Part shown: positions 9,130-17,264 of the stretch, in pieces | Layout of the letters: each line of letters opens with the position of its first letter | Position numbering within the stretch: the stretch's first letter is position 1 | From: Mariaggregatimicrobium sp964498785 | Lineage (GTDB): Bacteria; Zhuqueibacterota; Zhuqueibacteria; Thermofontimicrobiales; Thiofontviventaceae | NCBI GenBank assembly: GCA_964498785.1 | Contig: CAZCJL010000088.1 | Coordinates: 1-28,890 of the forward strand | Length of the DNA stretch: 28,890 bases | Reading direction: 5' to 3' | The notes under the pieces: model-generated | Database searches by the model: none | What the model saw: only the letters and a program-made list of their open reading frames with translations | Told to the model about the DNA's origin: nothing | Translations under genes and position numbers: made by a program

Positions 9130-9229
9130 CTTTCGCGAACCTCGGATTTTGATTTCAATTTCTTGCAAAGCCGATTATTTTTCTTTATATTATCGAGTAC
9201 TCAATCATATAAAAATCAGAAAGAAAAAA

Positions 9230-9496
9230 ATGAAAACCCAATCTACTGATACATCCTTAGAGGCAGAGAAATTTCTCATTTCATTAATAAGAAAGCAGAG
9301 CCGTACCCAAAGATTTCGACAGGTAGCTTCATTATCTGATACAATGATCAAATTATCGAAACGGGCAATTGCCCGCGCTAATAAAGATTTGGATGAAACT
9401 GGTGTTAAGTTGCTTTTTATTGAATACCATTGCGGAAAGGATCTAGCAGACAGGGTGAGAAAATATATGGAAAAAATGAAGCATGCAAAGACCTGA
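9230..9496 (+). CDS. Small 88-aa partner protein of the downstream nucleotidyltransferase
   Basis: I start it at ATG 9230 (MKTQSTDTSLEAEKF), not at the upstream ATG 9149, because the first 27 codons of the longer frame look non-coding and the shorter product matches a familiar gene pair. An AGAAAG stretch precedes this ATG. The sequence LIRKQSRTQRFRQVASLSDT resembles the small proteins (roughly 80-100 aa, pattern L(L/I)R..S...R...V..L...) that often lie directly upstream of single-domain nucleotidyltransferases. It overlaps that gene by 14 bases, which implies translational coupling. I see no HEPN RxxxxH motif. A toxin-antitoxin-like relation is a guess from gene pairing. Confidence 0.72.
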   Translation: MKTQSTDTSLEAEKFLISLIRKQSRTQRFRQVASLSDTMIKLSKRAIARANKDLDETGVKLLFIEYHCGKDLADRVRKYMEKMKHAKT

Positions 9497-10066
9497 AATC
9501 ATATCTGCTCTAACTCCGATTATCGGTGCATTCGAGAAATATTCGATCCCGTATTTTATCGGAGGATCGGTTGCGAGCTCAATTTATGGGATGGCTCGTT
9601 CAACACAGGATATTGACATCGTCGCTGATTTCAAACAACATCACATACTATTGCTAAAAAAAGAACTGGATGAATTATATTACATCGATGAAGACATGAT
9701 CGGAGAAGCTGTTCGGAACAATGCTTCATTTAATTTAATTCATTTGGAGACCGCAATTAAGATAGATGTATTTATTCTTAAGGATATGGAATTCGATCTG
9801 AATGCATTAAACAGGAAACTTAAGGATTCATTGGATGATGATAAAAACGCGGCATTTTCTTTGCTTCCCCGGAAGATATAATTCTGACCAAATTACGCTG
9901 GTATCAATCTGGCGGAAAAATTTCGGAACACCAATGGAACGACGTACTCGGTGTACTCAAAGTCCAAAGTGATTTTCTTGATGTCGAATATCTTCAGAAA
10001 TGGGCAGAAAGGCTTGGCGTTTCAGATTTATTGAATGAAGCATTTAAGGATGCTGGAATTTCTTAA
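9483..10066 (+). pseudogene. MNT-fold nucleotidyltransferase, frameshifted
   Basis: ATG 9483 lies inside the end of the preceding gene. The N-terminal part has the nucleotidyltransferase core: FIGGSVASSIYGMARSTQDI at about 21-40 with DIDIVAD just after, giving the GGS motif and the D-x-D metal pair, and a third acidic strand, AIKIDVFI. The frame then ends early at TAA 9879-9881 after AAFSLLPRKI. The neighbouring frame continues perfectly: FFASPEDIILTKLRWYQSGG, then QWNDVLGVLKVQ, to AFKDAGIS and TAA 10064-10066. This is the usual C-terminal half of the family. One T missing from the run at 9853-9856 explains the break (AFFASPEDI expected). It is either a real inactivating mutation or a homopolymer error. 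If intact the protein would be about 194 aa. Confidence 0.82.
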
Positions 10067-10090
10067 TAATAGAATGAGGTAAAATCAGAA

Positions 10091-10216
10091 ATGGGCAAAA
10101 AAATAACTCAACCGGCACCCGGCAGAAAAATTGCTAGAACTAAAAGCGGTGTTTTTCCCCTTCCCCCTGAAAATATCATGAAACCACCGCCACCGTCTGC
10201 AAAAAATAAAACCTAA
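10091..10216 (+). CDS. Small Pro/Lys-rich 41-aa ORF
   Basis: ATG 10091 to TAA 10216 follows a GAGG about 11 bases upstream and lies 24 bases after the nucleotidyltransferase. The product begins MGKKITQPAPGRKIARTKSG, continues with VFPLPPENIMKPPPPSAK, and has no signal or membrane segment. Its composition looks like a small basic, disordered protein and not random translation of AT-rich DNA. The family is unknown. Being last in the cluster, it could be an accessory partner. Confidence 0.42.
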   Translation: MGKKITQPAPGRKIARTKSGVFPLPPENIMKPPPPSAKNKT

Positions 10217-10258
10217 ATTTTGAAATGAATTATAACAGTGGAAAAATAGATTTATTGA

Positions 10259-10333
10259 CCACGAAACACATGAAATATCGCTTAATTCAAAATCAAAAAA
10301 ATAACATTTCGTGTATTTTAGAGTGTTTCGTGG
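10259..10333. repeat. Inverted repeat with CCACGAAACAC arms
   Basis: CCACGAAACAC at 10259-10269 pairs perfectly with GTGTTTCGTGG at 10323-10333, and TGAAAT near the left arm pairs with ATTTCG near the right arm. Elements with these ends are a common dispersed intergenic repeat type in bacteria. It separates the accessory cluster from the ligase gene and could also act as a transcript end. Confidence 0.65.
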
Positions 10334-10402
10334 GCTAAGATTGTATAAAAATTTTCATGTTAGAATTTTAGATACAATATATAAAACTTGCCGGAGAGAC
10401 AA

Positions 10403-12862
10403 TTGCTCCTCAAAAATCACCACAATACAGCTATTATTGAAAATGACAGGATAATCTCCTACTCCGATCTTCTTGAAAAAATTAGCTGCTTTGGATCATT
10501 CATTCCCTCTGATGAAAATGCAAAAGTTGCTATCTTCTCGGAAAACAGAGCAGAATTCATTTACGTGCTATATGCATGTTGGAGCAATGGTGCGATTCCG
10601 GCGCTTTTTGACATTACGGCTGAGATCGACGAAATCAGCTATATCCTGAATGAAGTCCAGCCCGCGTTGATTTTTAGTACAAGCAAATATGCAGAGAAGC
10701 TAAGGCATATTTTAGAAAATGCTGCATTGCGATCAGAGGTTATTTATTTTGATGAAATTGAAGTCAGTGGTCAGCAGGAGTCGGTGAGTGAAATCGATCC
10801 GGCGGATTTGGACGCCACGGCGCTCATCATTTATACTTCCGGGACGACCGCGCATCCGAAAGGAGTGATGCTGAGTTTCAAAAACCTGCTCGCCAACATC
10901 CGCTCCATTCTCGATGAAAATTTTGAGGCGTCGGAAAACGACTCCACCCTGATCCTGCTGCCGCTGTTTCACATTTTCCCGCTGCTGTGGACGGTGATTC
11001 TGGGGCTTTACGTCGGCGGAACGATGATTATCGTGCCATCGCTGGAGCCGAAGGTTATCATGGAGCTTTTAGCGAAATATAATGTCACGATCATCGTGGG
11101 CGTGCCAAAGCTGTTTCATCTGATCAGAAATAAAATTATGGCGGAAATCAATGGCAGCGCTCTCAAAAAAGGAATATTCAATCTCGCCGAAATCATCAAT
11201 ATACGAAAAATTTCGCGGCTGATATTTGCTCCGGTGCACCGAAAATTCGGGACAGGTTTGCGCTATTTGATATGCGGCGGAGCAACCATTGACAGCGACG
11301 CGGAGCGGGACTTCCGAACGCTCGGTTTCCGGCTTCAAACCGGCTACGGCATGACAGAAACCGCGCCGATGATCGCATTTAACCGACCGGGCAGGAGTGT
11401 GATCGGGTCTGCCGGAAAACCGGTATTATATAATGAGGTAAAAATTGCCGGGGACGGTGAGATTCTCGTGAAAGGCGACAACGTCATGCAGGGCTATTTT
11501 GGACATGCGGAAGAAACAGCGGAGGTTTTAAAAGCAGGCTGGCTGCATACCGGCGATATCGGCAGATTGGACGCCGATGGCTGCCTCTACATTGAAGGGC
11601 GGAAAAATGAGATGATCGTGCTTTCCGGTGGCAAGAATATCAATCCGTTGGAGATCGAAACCAAAATTTTGGACAACACTGATTTGATTGCGGAGATCGG
11701 GATTTACCCGGCGGACGATCAGTTGCGGGCAGTGATCTACTCTGCCCTTTCTGAAGTGAATACGCATAGCGCCGAAGCAGAAGAGGCAATTCGCGGGCAT
11801 ATCGCTAATTACAATAAATCCGCATCGCCGCACAAGCGAATTACAGGAATCACCATTTCGCACGCCGAATTGCCCAAAACACTGCTCGGAAAGATCAGGC
11901 GGTATCAGCTTGCGGAATTTGCCGAACAACAGCAGCGTCAAACAGAGTCAGTGGAAGAATATTTATCCGATGAATTCGATCATCTTTCAACGTACCTTGA
12001 GGCAGAAAAGAACAGATCAATTTCGCTGAAAGACCATTTCGATATCGACATCGGTCTGGATTCGCTGGATAAGGTGATGCTTATTTCATACATTGAAAAT
12101 GCATTCGGCATTACGCTGAATGAGAGCACCTTGAATCGGTACACGACTGTCGGCGAACTGGCGCGGCATATTCAGAAATATAAGGAACAGGAGCTCGTTC
12201 AAACGATCAACTGGCGCGATATTTTTCAAAACACCAATAATATCCGTCTTCCCAAAACCTGGATCACACACCGGCTGTTGCAGTTTATTTGGCGGCTGTT
12301 TTTCAGCTTCTATTTTAGAATGAATATTCAGGGACTTGAAAACATTAGACCAGCGCCGGCAATCTATGTCTCGAATCAGCAAAGCGGGCTGGACGAATTT
12401 TTTGTGTCCGCGTATTTGCCGCCGCGTGAGTACGGACGAACGTTTTATTTTGCAAAAGAAAAGCATTTCAGCAGCCGCTGGAAGAAATTTTTAGCCGATC
12501 ATCACAATACGATTTTAGTGAACACGAATCACGATCTGCGGCAGGCGATCAGGAAACTCGCCGCCTGTCTCCGACGCGGCAATAATATCCTCATTTTTCC
12601 CGAAGGCACGCGCTCTATCGACGGGTCGATAAATGAATTTAAAAAAACATTTGCCATCTTGAGTTGCGAACTAAACGTGCCGATTATTCCTGTGGCGATT
12701 CAGGGTTCGATAAACGCGTTGCCGAAAAGCACGCTGCTGCCAAAACCATTTAAACGGATCGCAGTCACTTTTTTGAACCCTGTTTTCCAAGATAATCTTT
12801 CCTACGAGTCATTAACAGAAAAAGTATCGCTGATTATCAGGGAACACGTCCATTCAGGATGA
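10403..12862 (+). CDS. Fused acyl-(CoA/ACP) synthetase, acyl carrier and PlsC-type acyltransferase
   Basis: The start is taken as TTG 10403, since GGAGAG lies at 10393-10398; the frame is also open from TTG 10388, and no ATG fits. Three domains are seen. Residues 1 to about 500 are an AMP-dependent synthetase with IIYTSGTTAHPKGVM near 142, GYGMTETAP near 313, GWLHTGDIG near 379 and PKTLLGKIRR near 491. About 510-595 is a carrier domain with GLDSLDK, the likely phosphopantetheine serine, near 551. About 620-819 is a glycerolipid acyltransferase with FPEGTRS near 731 and VPIIPVAIQGS. The protein would activate a fatty acid, load it on its own carrier and pass it to a lysolipid or alcohol. The NHxxxxD catalytic motif reads NQQSGLD, with Gln for His, so the acyltransferase may be inactive or altered. 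Cytoplasmic or membrane-peripheral. Confidence 0.88.
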   Translation: MLLKNHHNTAIIENDRIISYSDLLEKISCFGSFIPSDENAKVAIFSENRAEFIYVLYACWSNGAIPALFDITAEIDEISYILNEVQPALIFSTSKYAEKLRHILENAALRSEVIYFDEIEVSGQQESVSEIDPADLDATALIIYTSGTTAHPKGVMLSFKNLLANIRSILDENFEASENDSTLILLPLFHIFPLLWTVILGLYVGGTMIIVPSLEPKVIMELLAKYNVTIIVGVPKLFHLIRNKIMAEINGSALKKGIFNLAEIINIRKISRLIFAPVHRKFGTGLRYLICGGATIDSDAERDFRTLGFRLQTGYGMTETAPMIAFNRPGRSVIGSAGKPVLYNEVKIAGDGEILVKGDNVMQGYFGHAEETAEVLKAGWLHTGDIGRLDADGCLYIEGRKNEMIVLSGGKNINPLEIETKILDNTDLIAEIGIYPADDQLRAVIYSALSEVNTHSAEAEEAIRGHIANYNKSASPHKRITGITISHAELPKTLLGKIRRYQLAEFAEQQQRQTESVEEYLSDEFDHLSTYLEAEKNRSISLKDHFDIDIGLDSLDKVMLISYIENAFGITLNESTLNRYTTVGELARHIQKYKEQELVQTINWRDIFQNTNNIRLPKTWITHRLLQFIWRLFFSFYFRMNIQGLENIRPAPAIYVSNQQSGLDEFFVSAYLPPREYGRTFYFAKEKHFSSRWKKFLADHHNTILVNTNHDLRQAIRKLAACLRRGNNILIFPEGTRSIDGSINEFKKTFAILSCELNVPIIPVAIQGSINALPKSTLLPKPFKRIAVTFLNPVFQDNLSYESLTEKVSLIIREHVHSG

Positions 12863-12928
12863 CCTGCATACGTAGAAAGTACAAAATTCCACCACATTAA
12901 AATCACTGCAAATATAAAGGAGACAGCG

Positions 12929-13687
12929 ATGTTCCCCCGAATACAGATTACCGATTCTATCATAATTTCCTCATATTCACTTGTCTATATTATCGCGATT
13001 CTTGCCGGAATAAGCATCGCTTACCATGAAACAAGACGACAGGACCTGCCGCTAAAAGTATTCCCGCCAGCCGTATTCTGGGCGATCCTGGGCGGCATCG
13101 TTGGAGCGAAAATCTTCCACATCATTTTCAGCAAATGGGACGATTTTCTGCTCAATCCGCTGAATACACTACTCAGAGGAGGCGGCTGGATGTACTATGG
13201 CGCTGAGATCGGCGGAATTTTTGGGCTTGTTTTTTATCTCGTAAAGAACAAATTACCGCTTTTGCGCCCGCTCGATATTGGCGCCATTATGCTGATGTTA
13301 GCCCATGCTATCGGGCGCATTGGTTGTTTTTCGGCGGGCTGTTGTTACGGAATTCCGTGTGACGCCCCCTGGTGTGTCACTTTCCCCGGAATGCAACACC
13401 CGGTTCATCCGACGCAATTGTACGAAAGCATCCCCCTGTTCATCGCCTTTATTTTGGTATGGATATTCAGGAAGAAATTCACTACCCCGGGACTCATCTT
13501 TGCACTTTATCTGATCTTTTACGGCTCGCTGCGGTTTTTCATCGAATTTTACCGCGCCAATATGCCCTACCCAGGCGGATGGATATTTACGCCGTCACAA
13601 TATATCGCACCGGTAATGGTTTTAATTGGGATCGGTATGATTTTTTATTTAGTGCGAAAAAAGGATGAGATTCGGGATAATGGATAA
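12929..13687 (+). CDS. lgt: Prolipoprotein diacylglyceryl transferase family (Lgt)
   Basis: ATG 12929 follows AAAGGAGACAGCG, a strong ribosome binding site. The 252-residue product has about seven membrane segments. It carries the family core HAIGRIGCFSAGCCYG near 126-141, HPTQLYE near 160 and GSLRFFIEFYRAN near 206-218. Lgt moves diacylglycerol from phosphatidylglycerol to the lipobox cysteine of prolipoproteins at the inner membrane. This copy is of the divergent type: the region that is HGGLIG in E. coli Lgt reads YYGAEIGG, with no His, and the RIGNF block is Cys-rich. It may be a paralogue with a different acceptor. The window has at least one likely lipoprotein substrate type (18967-19749). 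Confidence 0.85.
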   Translation: MFPRIQITDSIIISSYSLVYIIAILAGISIAYHETRRQDLPLKVFPPAVFWAILGGIVGAKIFHIIFSKWDDFLLNPLNTLLRGGGWMYYGAEIGGIFGLVFYLVKNKLPLLRPLDIGAIMLMLAHAIGRIGCFSAGCCYGIPCDAPWCVTFPGMQHPVHPTQLYESIPLFIAFILVWIFRKKFTTPGLIFALYLIFYGSLRFFIEFYRANMPYPGGWIFTPSQYIAPVMVLIGIGMIFYLVRKKDEIRDNG

Positions 13688-14020
13688 GAGATTCGGGATA
13701 CGGATTATAGATTTCCGAAGTCTTTAAGACTTCGGAAATCTCAATCACACGTCACACGTCTATCGTCTCCCGTTTCGTGTTATCTCGTACCAATGTTTTG
13801 CATTGGGACGCCTCTAACGACGCTTTGCGTCGTAATATTGAGCCACTGATCCACACGTATGCACACGGATAATATTTTGAAATTAAAAAGAATCCGTGTT
13901 TGATCAGTGTCAATCCGTGGCTAAAATTGAATAGCCACGATTTTTAAATCGTTATCTTTCCCCAAAATAGATTGGGGATTTTAATCCCCGAATAAATTAC
14001 GCCGAAGGCGTTGCACAACA
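13688..14020. repeat. Palindrome-rich intergenic sequence between lgt and the truncated permease
   Basis: No gene is present. Short inverted repeats follow one another: a 15-bp perfect stem at 13710-13740 with a one-base centre; CCAATG/CATTGG at 13790-13806; CGACGC/GCGTCG at 13818-13832; a larger nested one with CACTGAT (13844) and ACACGGAT (13863) pairing with ATCCGTGT (13892) and ATCAGTG (13903); CGATTT/AAATCG at 13938-13951; GGGGATT/AATCCCC at 13974-13989. They look like a mosaic of dispersed repeat fragments. The last run enters the broken 5' end of the permease gene. Confidence 0.75.
13710..13740. repeat. Perfect 31-base palindrome (REP-like)
   Basis: A 15-base arm beginning GATTTCCGAAG is mirrored exactly around a single central T. 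It lies 23 bases after the Lgt stop and could form a strong cruciform or mRNA hairpin, but has no T-tract for an intrinsic terminator. A related, degenerate TTTCCGAAA...TTTCGGGA element occurs at about 16930-16955. Confidence 0.8.
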
Positions 14021-14057
14021 CAGCCCAGGGCGCCTGTTTTCTGCAGGGATTGTTTCT

Positions 14058-14960
14058 GTGGGAGATAACAGCAACGGCGCGCAAATTATCGGCATCGATC
14101 CGAAGCTGGAAAACGAAGCCACCCGATTTAATAAAAAACTGATCAAAGGGCAGACATTTTCAGACAAGCCTTCTCATGATGCTATCCTGGGTAAAGGACT
14201 GGCAGAGGTTCTCGAAGCGAATGTCGGGGATGAGATCGTGGTTGTTTCGAAGGCTGCCGACGGCTCCATTGCCAATGATTTGTACTCGATTATCGGAATT
14301 ATTGAAAGCGGCGATCAGATGAGTGACCGGATGTCTTTCTATTTACATCTGCATGATGCGCAGGAATTATTCGTATTACAGGGCAGAATCCAGGAAATCG
14401 CCATCATTGTAAACGAACTGGGACAAGTGGATAAACTGACGAACAAAATCAGCAATACACTGAATAATCGTGATCTCGAAGTCGCCTCCTGGAAGGAGTT
14501 TGCAAAAAGCTTTTATCAGGCAATGCAGGCAGATGTGCGCGGGATGTGGATTATGCTGTTTGTGATCATTCTGATTGTGGCTGTGGGCGTGCTAAATACG
14601 GTGTTGATGTCCGTACTGGAACGACGACGGGAATATGGCCTGATGCGGGCAATTGGCACAAAGCCCAGGCAAATTATTCGACTGGTTTTATGGGAAGTCA
14701 GCATTCTGGTTTTATTCAGCATCATCATTGGTGTGGGATTGAGCATCATTATTAATTCATCGCTATCAGAAAAAGGAATTCCAATTCCGGAAACGTTTAC
14801 GTTCGGCGGTGTTGAATTCTCCAAAATGTACACCGAGGTGAACGCCCGGAGTCTGTATCTTCCCGCAATCACTGTTTTTATCACAGCGATATTCATCAGT
14901 TTTTTTCCGGCGATAAAAGCAGCGCGAAGTGAACCAGCCAAAGAAATGAGAACAAATTAA
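14058..14960 (+). CDS. ABC-type FtsX/MacB-like permease, 5'-truncated
   Basis: GTG 14058 is only the first possible start. The same frame is open from 13971, and protein-like sequence (RLFSAGIVSVGDNSNG) begins before the GTG, near 14030. The product keeps most of the periplasmic domain and the last three membrane segments (WIMLFVIILIVAVGVLNTVL near 165, then RRREYGLMRAIGTKPRQI and two further helices). It lacks the first transmembrane helix and about the first 90-100 residues seen in its paralogue 14973-16199. A normal start site is absent, and palindromic repeats replace it. It ends 12 bases before the second permease. It probably once formed the first half of a LolC/LolE-like pair; as it stands it is likely non-functional. 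Confidence 0.8.
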   Translation: MGDNSNGAQIIGIDPKLENEATRFNKKLIKGQTFSDKPSHDAILGKGLAEVLEANVGDEIVVVSKAADGSIANDLYSIIGIIESGDQMSDRMSFYLHLHDAQELFVLQGRIQEIAIIVNELGQVDKLTNKISNTLNNRDLEVASWKEFAKSFYQAMQADVRGMWIMLFVIILIVAVGVLNTVLMSVLERRREYGLMRAIGTKPRQIIRLVLWEVSILVLFSIIIGVGLSIIINSSLSEKGIPIPETFTFGGVEFSKMYTEVNARSLYLPAITVFITAIFISFFPAIKAARSEPAKEMRTN

Positions 14961-14972
14961 AAGGGACATGAT

Positions 14973-16199
14973 ATGTGGATGACGATTAAACTAGCATGGC
15001 GAAATATATTCAGGAACAAGCGGCGGACTTTTATTGCAGGGACAGCGATCGGAATTGGTTTGGCATCACTGATATTTGTAGATGCGCTGATTATCGGCAT
15101 GAAAGACATTATGGTGCAATCTGCAACGGCGTCATTTCTGGGAGAAGGACAAATTCATCACCAGGATTACCAGCGAACCGGTGAAGTGACGCTGACAATC
15201 AATAACCCCGATCAGGTGGTCGCCGGCTTGAAGAAAGAGAAAGTTGTAGAGGACTTCACATTACGGACGATGTCTTTTGGAATGATCACATCACCTGCAA
15301 ATGTGAGCTCAATTAATCTGGTTGGTATCAACCCGAATACGGAAAAATATCTTTCCCAAATCGATGAAGCCTTACAAAAAGGGAGTTACTTCGATGGGGA
15401 CAATCCGCGGGATATCGTAATTGGCAATGAGCTCGCGGAAATTCTGGAAGTTGAGCTCGGAGACCGCGTGGTCATCACTGTATCCGAAGCTGAAACCGGC
15501 GATCTGTCTCAGGAGATGTTCCGCATTTCAGGTATTTATCATTTCAATATCCAGGAAATGGATAAAGGCATGGCGTTCATCCGTCTTCACAAAGCACAGG
15601 AAATACTGGCAATCGGTGACAACGTCCATGAGATTGCCCTCACGTTTACGAACACACAATTAGGGAGACAGAGCGATCACCCATTCTGGCATAAGTATTC
15701 ACAACATGGAAACAAGGCGCAGGGCTGGACCGAGTTGATGCCACAATTACACGCAGCGCTAGAATTGACTGATTTCAGCACATTGATCATCGGGATTATT
15801 TTGTTCGGAGTCGTCGCGTTGGGGATTATTAACACACTGTTCATGGCAATACACGAGCGTATTTTTGAATTTGGCGTGTTACGGGCAGTCGGAACCCGAC
15901 CTTATAAAGTCGCGCAAATGATTTTATTTGAAGCAGGGTCGCTGGCGATTGTCAGCATTATTCTGGGAAACATACTGGGTTTCATCGTTACGTATATCAC
16001 ATCGCAGGTTGGAATTGATTATACAGGAATTGAATTTGCCGGCGTTACCTTTCGTCAACTGTTATATCCGCAGTTAAAACCCGTTCAATTTGCATGGTAT
16101 CCCTTATGGGTCTTCATCATAACTGTGCTGGTTGGTGTTTATCCGGCAATTTATGCCGCGAAAATTACGCCGGTTCATGCATTGCGGAAAACACTTTGA
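14973..16199 (+). CDS. ABC transporter permease, FtsX/MacB (LolC/E-like) family
   Basis: ATG 14973 (MWMTIKLAWRNIFRNKRRTF) follows AAAGGGACATGAT. The 408-residue protein has the full family layout: a first membrane helix at about 20-42, a periplasmic MacB-type domain at about 45-260, and three C-terminal helices at about 268-300, 320-345 and 372-395. The conserved cytoplasmic loop ERIFEFGVLRAVGTRPYKV lies between the first two. It would form a heterodimer with the upstream permease and use the ATPase encoded at 16265. Such complexes extract lipoproteins or export small molecules and peptides using conformational coupling, without a classic pore. The length and two-permease layout suggest LolCDE-like lipoprotein release, which would fit the nearby Lgt, but MacB-like export is equally possible. 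Confidence 0.87.
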   Translation: MWMTIKLAWRNIFRNKRRTFIAGTAIGIGLASLIFVDALIIGMKDIMVQSATASFLGEGQIHHQDYQRTGEVTLTINNPDQVVAGLKKEKVVEDFTLRTMSFGMITSPANVSSINLVGINPNTEKYLSQIDEALQKGSYFDGDNPRDIVIGNELAEILEVELGDRVVITVSEAETGDLSQEMFRISGIYHFNIQEMDKGMAFIRLHKAQEILAIGDNVHEIALTFTNTQLGRQSDHPFWHKYSQHGNKAQGWTELMPQLHAALELTDFSTLIIGIILFGVVALGIINTLFMAIHERIFEFGVLRAVGTRPYKVAQMILFEAGSLAIVSIILGNILGFIVTYITSQVGIDYTGIEFAGVTFRQLLYPQLKPVQFAWYPLWVFIITVLVGVYPAIYAAKITPVHALRKTL

Positions 16200-16264
16200 T
16201 TATTTGACCCAATCATAAATTGTTGAAAAGCTAAATTTTACAACCATCCTGATGGAGGTATTGA

Positions 16265-16915
16265 ATGAATAATGAGGAAGTTATCGTTACAGAAAATATA
16301 CGAAAAGTTTATTCAGATAACGAAGTACCGGTTGAAGCGATCCGTGGTATTGATTTGACCATAAAAAAAGGAGAATTCTCTGCGATTGTCGGGCCATCCG
16401 GGTCCGGGAAAACTACGTTTTTGAATATTATCTCCGGACTGGATAATCCCACCGATGGAAAGGCATGGTTGAACGGCAAGCTCGTTTCAGAAATGAGCAG
16501 CAATGAACTATCGGATTTCCGACGGGATAACATCGGATTTATCTTTCAGGCGTACAACCTGATTCCCGGGCTCACTGTGGAAGAAAATATCGAATACATC
16601 ATGTTATTGCAGGGCGTTCCACCCGAAGAACGACATAATCGGGTATTGCAGATCTTAACAGAAGTCGGATTGGAAGGCATGGCAGACAGGCGCCCCACAA
16701 AGTTATCCGGCGGACAACAGCAGCGTGTGGCAATTGCCCGGGCAGTGATCTCGGAACCGGTTCTTCTTCTCGCGGATGAACCCACAGCAAACCTGGATTC
16801 GGAAACCGGCGCCGCGTTTGTGGGAGCCGGAGAGAAACCAGGAAATATGACACTGAAATCGGAATTCGGCAGTTATCCGAATACGTATTTTACATCGTTC
16901 CGGGTTTATTTTTAA
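16265..16915 (+). CDS. ABC transporter ATPase (LolD/MacB-like), 3'-truncated
   Basis: ATG 16265 follows GGAGGTATTGA. It has Walker A GPSGSGKTT near 43, the Q-loop in FIFQAYNLIP near 98, the signature LSGGQQQR near 145 and Walker B LLLADEPTANLDSE near 168. After DSETGAA the match to the family ends, near base 16815. The normal switch-histidine segment (THD motif) and C-terminal strand are missing. They are replaced by about 32 unrelated residues (FVGAGEKPGNM... to VYF). The enzyme should not complete ATP hydrolysis normally. The stop is followed by palindromic repeats. Together with the 5'-truncated permease this means both outer ends of the cassette are damaged. Confidence 0.85.
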   Translation: MNNEEVIVTENIRKVYSDNEVPVEAIRGIDLTIKKGEFSAIVGPSGSGKTTFLNIISGLDNPTDGKAWLNGKLVSEMSSNELSDFRRDNIGFIFQAYNLIPGLTVEENIEYIMLLQGVPPEERHNRVLQILTEVGLEGMADRRPTKLSGGQQQRVAIARAVISEPVLLLADEPTANLDSETGAAFVGAGEKPGNMTLKSEFGSYPNTYFTSFRVYF

Positions 16916-17200
16916 TATCCGGAATTGATATTTCCGAAACCTCAAAGATTTCGGGACAGATGAAATCCATAAAGGGATTTCACTCCGGAGTGCAGCGCCT
17001 TTTATGCGTTGCATGCAGCCGTCTTTTCTAACTGCAATATTTCGTGCGGAGTTTTACAAACCACGGTATGTGACGATCAATAATTGCCCTGAAAGGGCGG
17101 TATCATTATAGCCCATTACGGAAAATCGATTTAAGAAATTCAGATTTAGAATTACGAATAAGAATCAACGATTTTTTATTTTAGAAATTTTTATATGGAG
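16916..17200. repeat. Palindrome-rich intergenic sequence after the ATPase
   Basis: No gene is seen. It holds a degenerate TTTCCGAAA/TTTCGGGA pair (about 16930-16955), the 8-bp stem TGAAATCC (16961) / GGATTTCA (16975), the perfect palindrome CACTCCGGAGTG (16981-16992) and GCCCTGAAAGGGC (17086-17098). A TAGCCCA follows near 17110. CAGCCCAGGGCG, a similar word, sits at 14021-14032 against the broken permease. Confidence 0.65.
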
Positions 17201-17264
17201 TGTGGCTATATCAAAAGCTAATCTTTCTTATGCAAGATTTTTTATTAGACCAGGAATAAGCACC

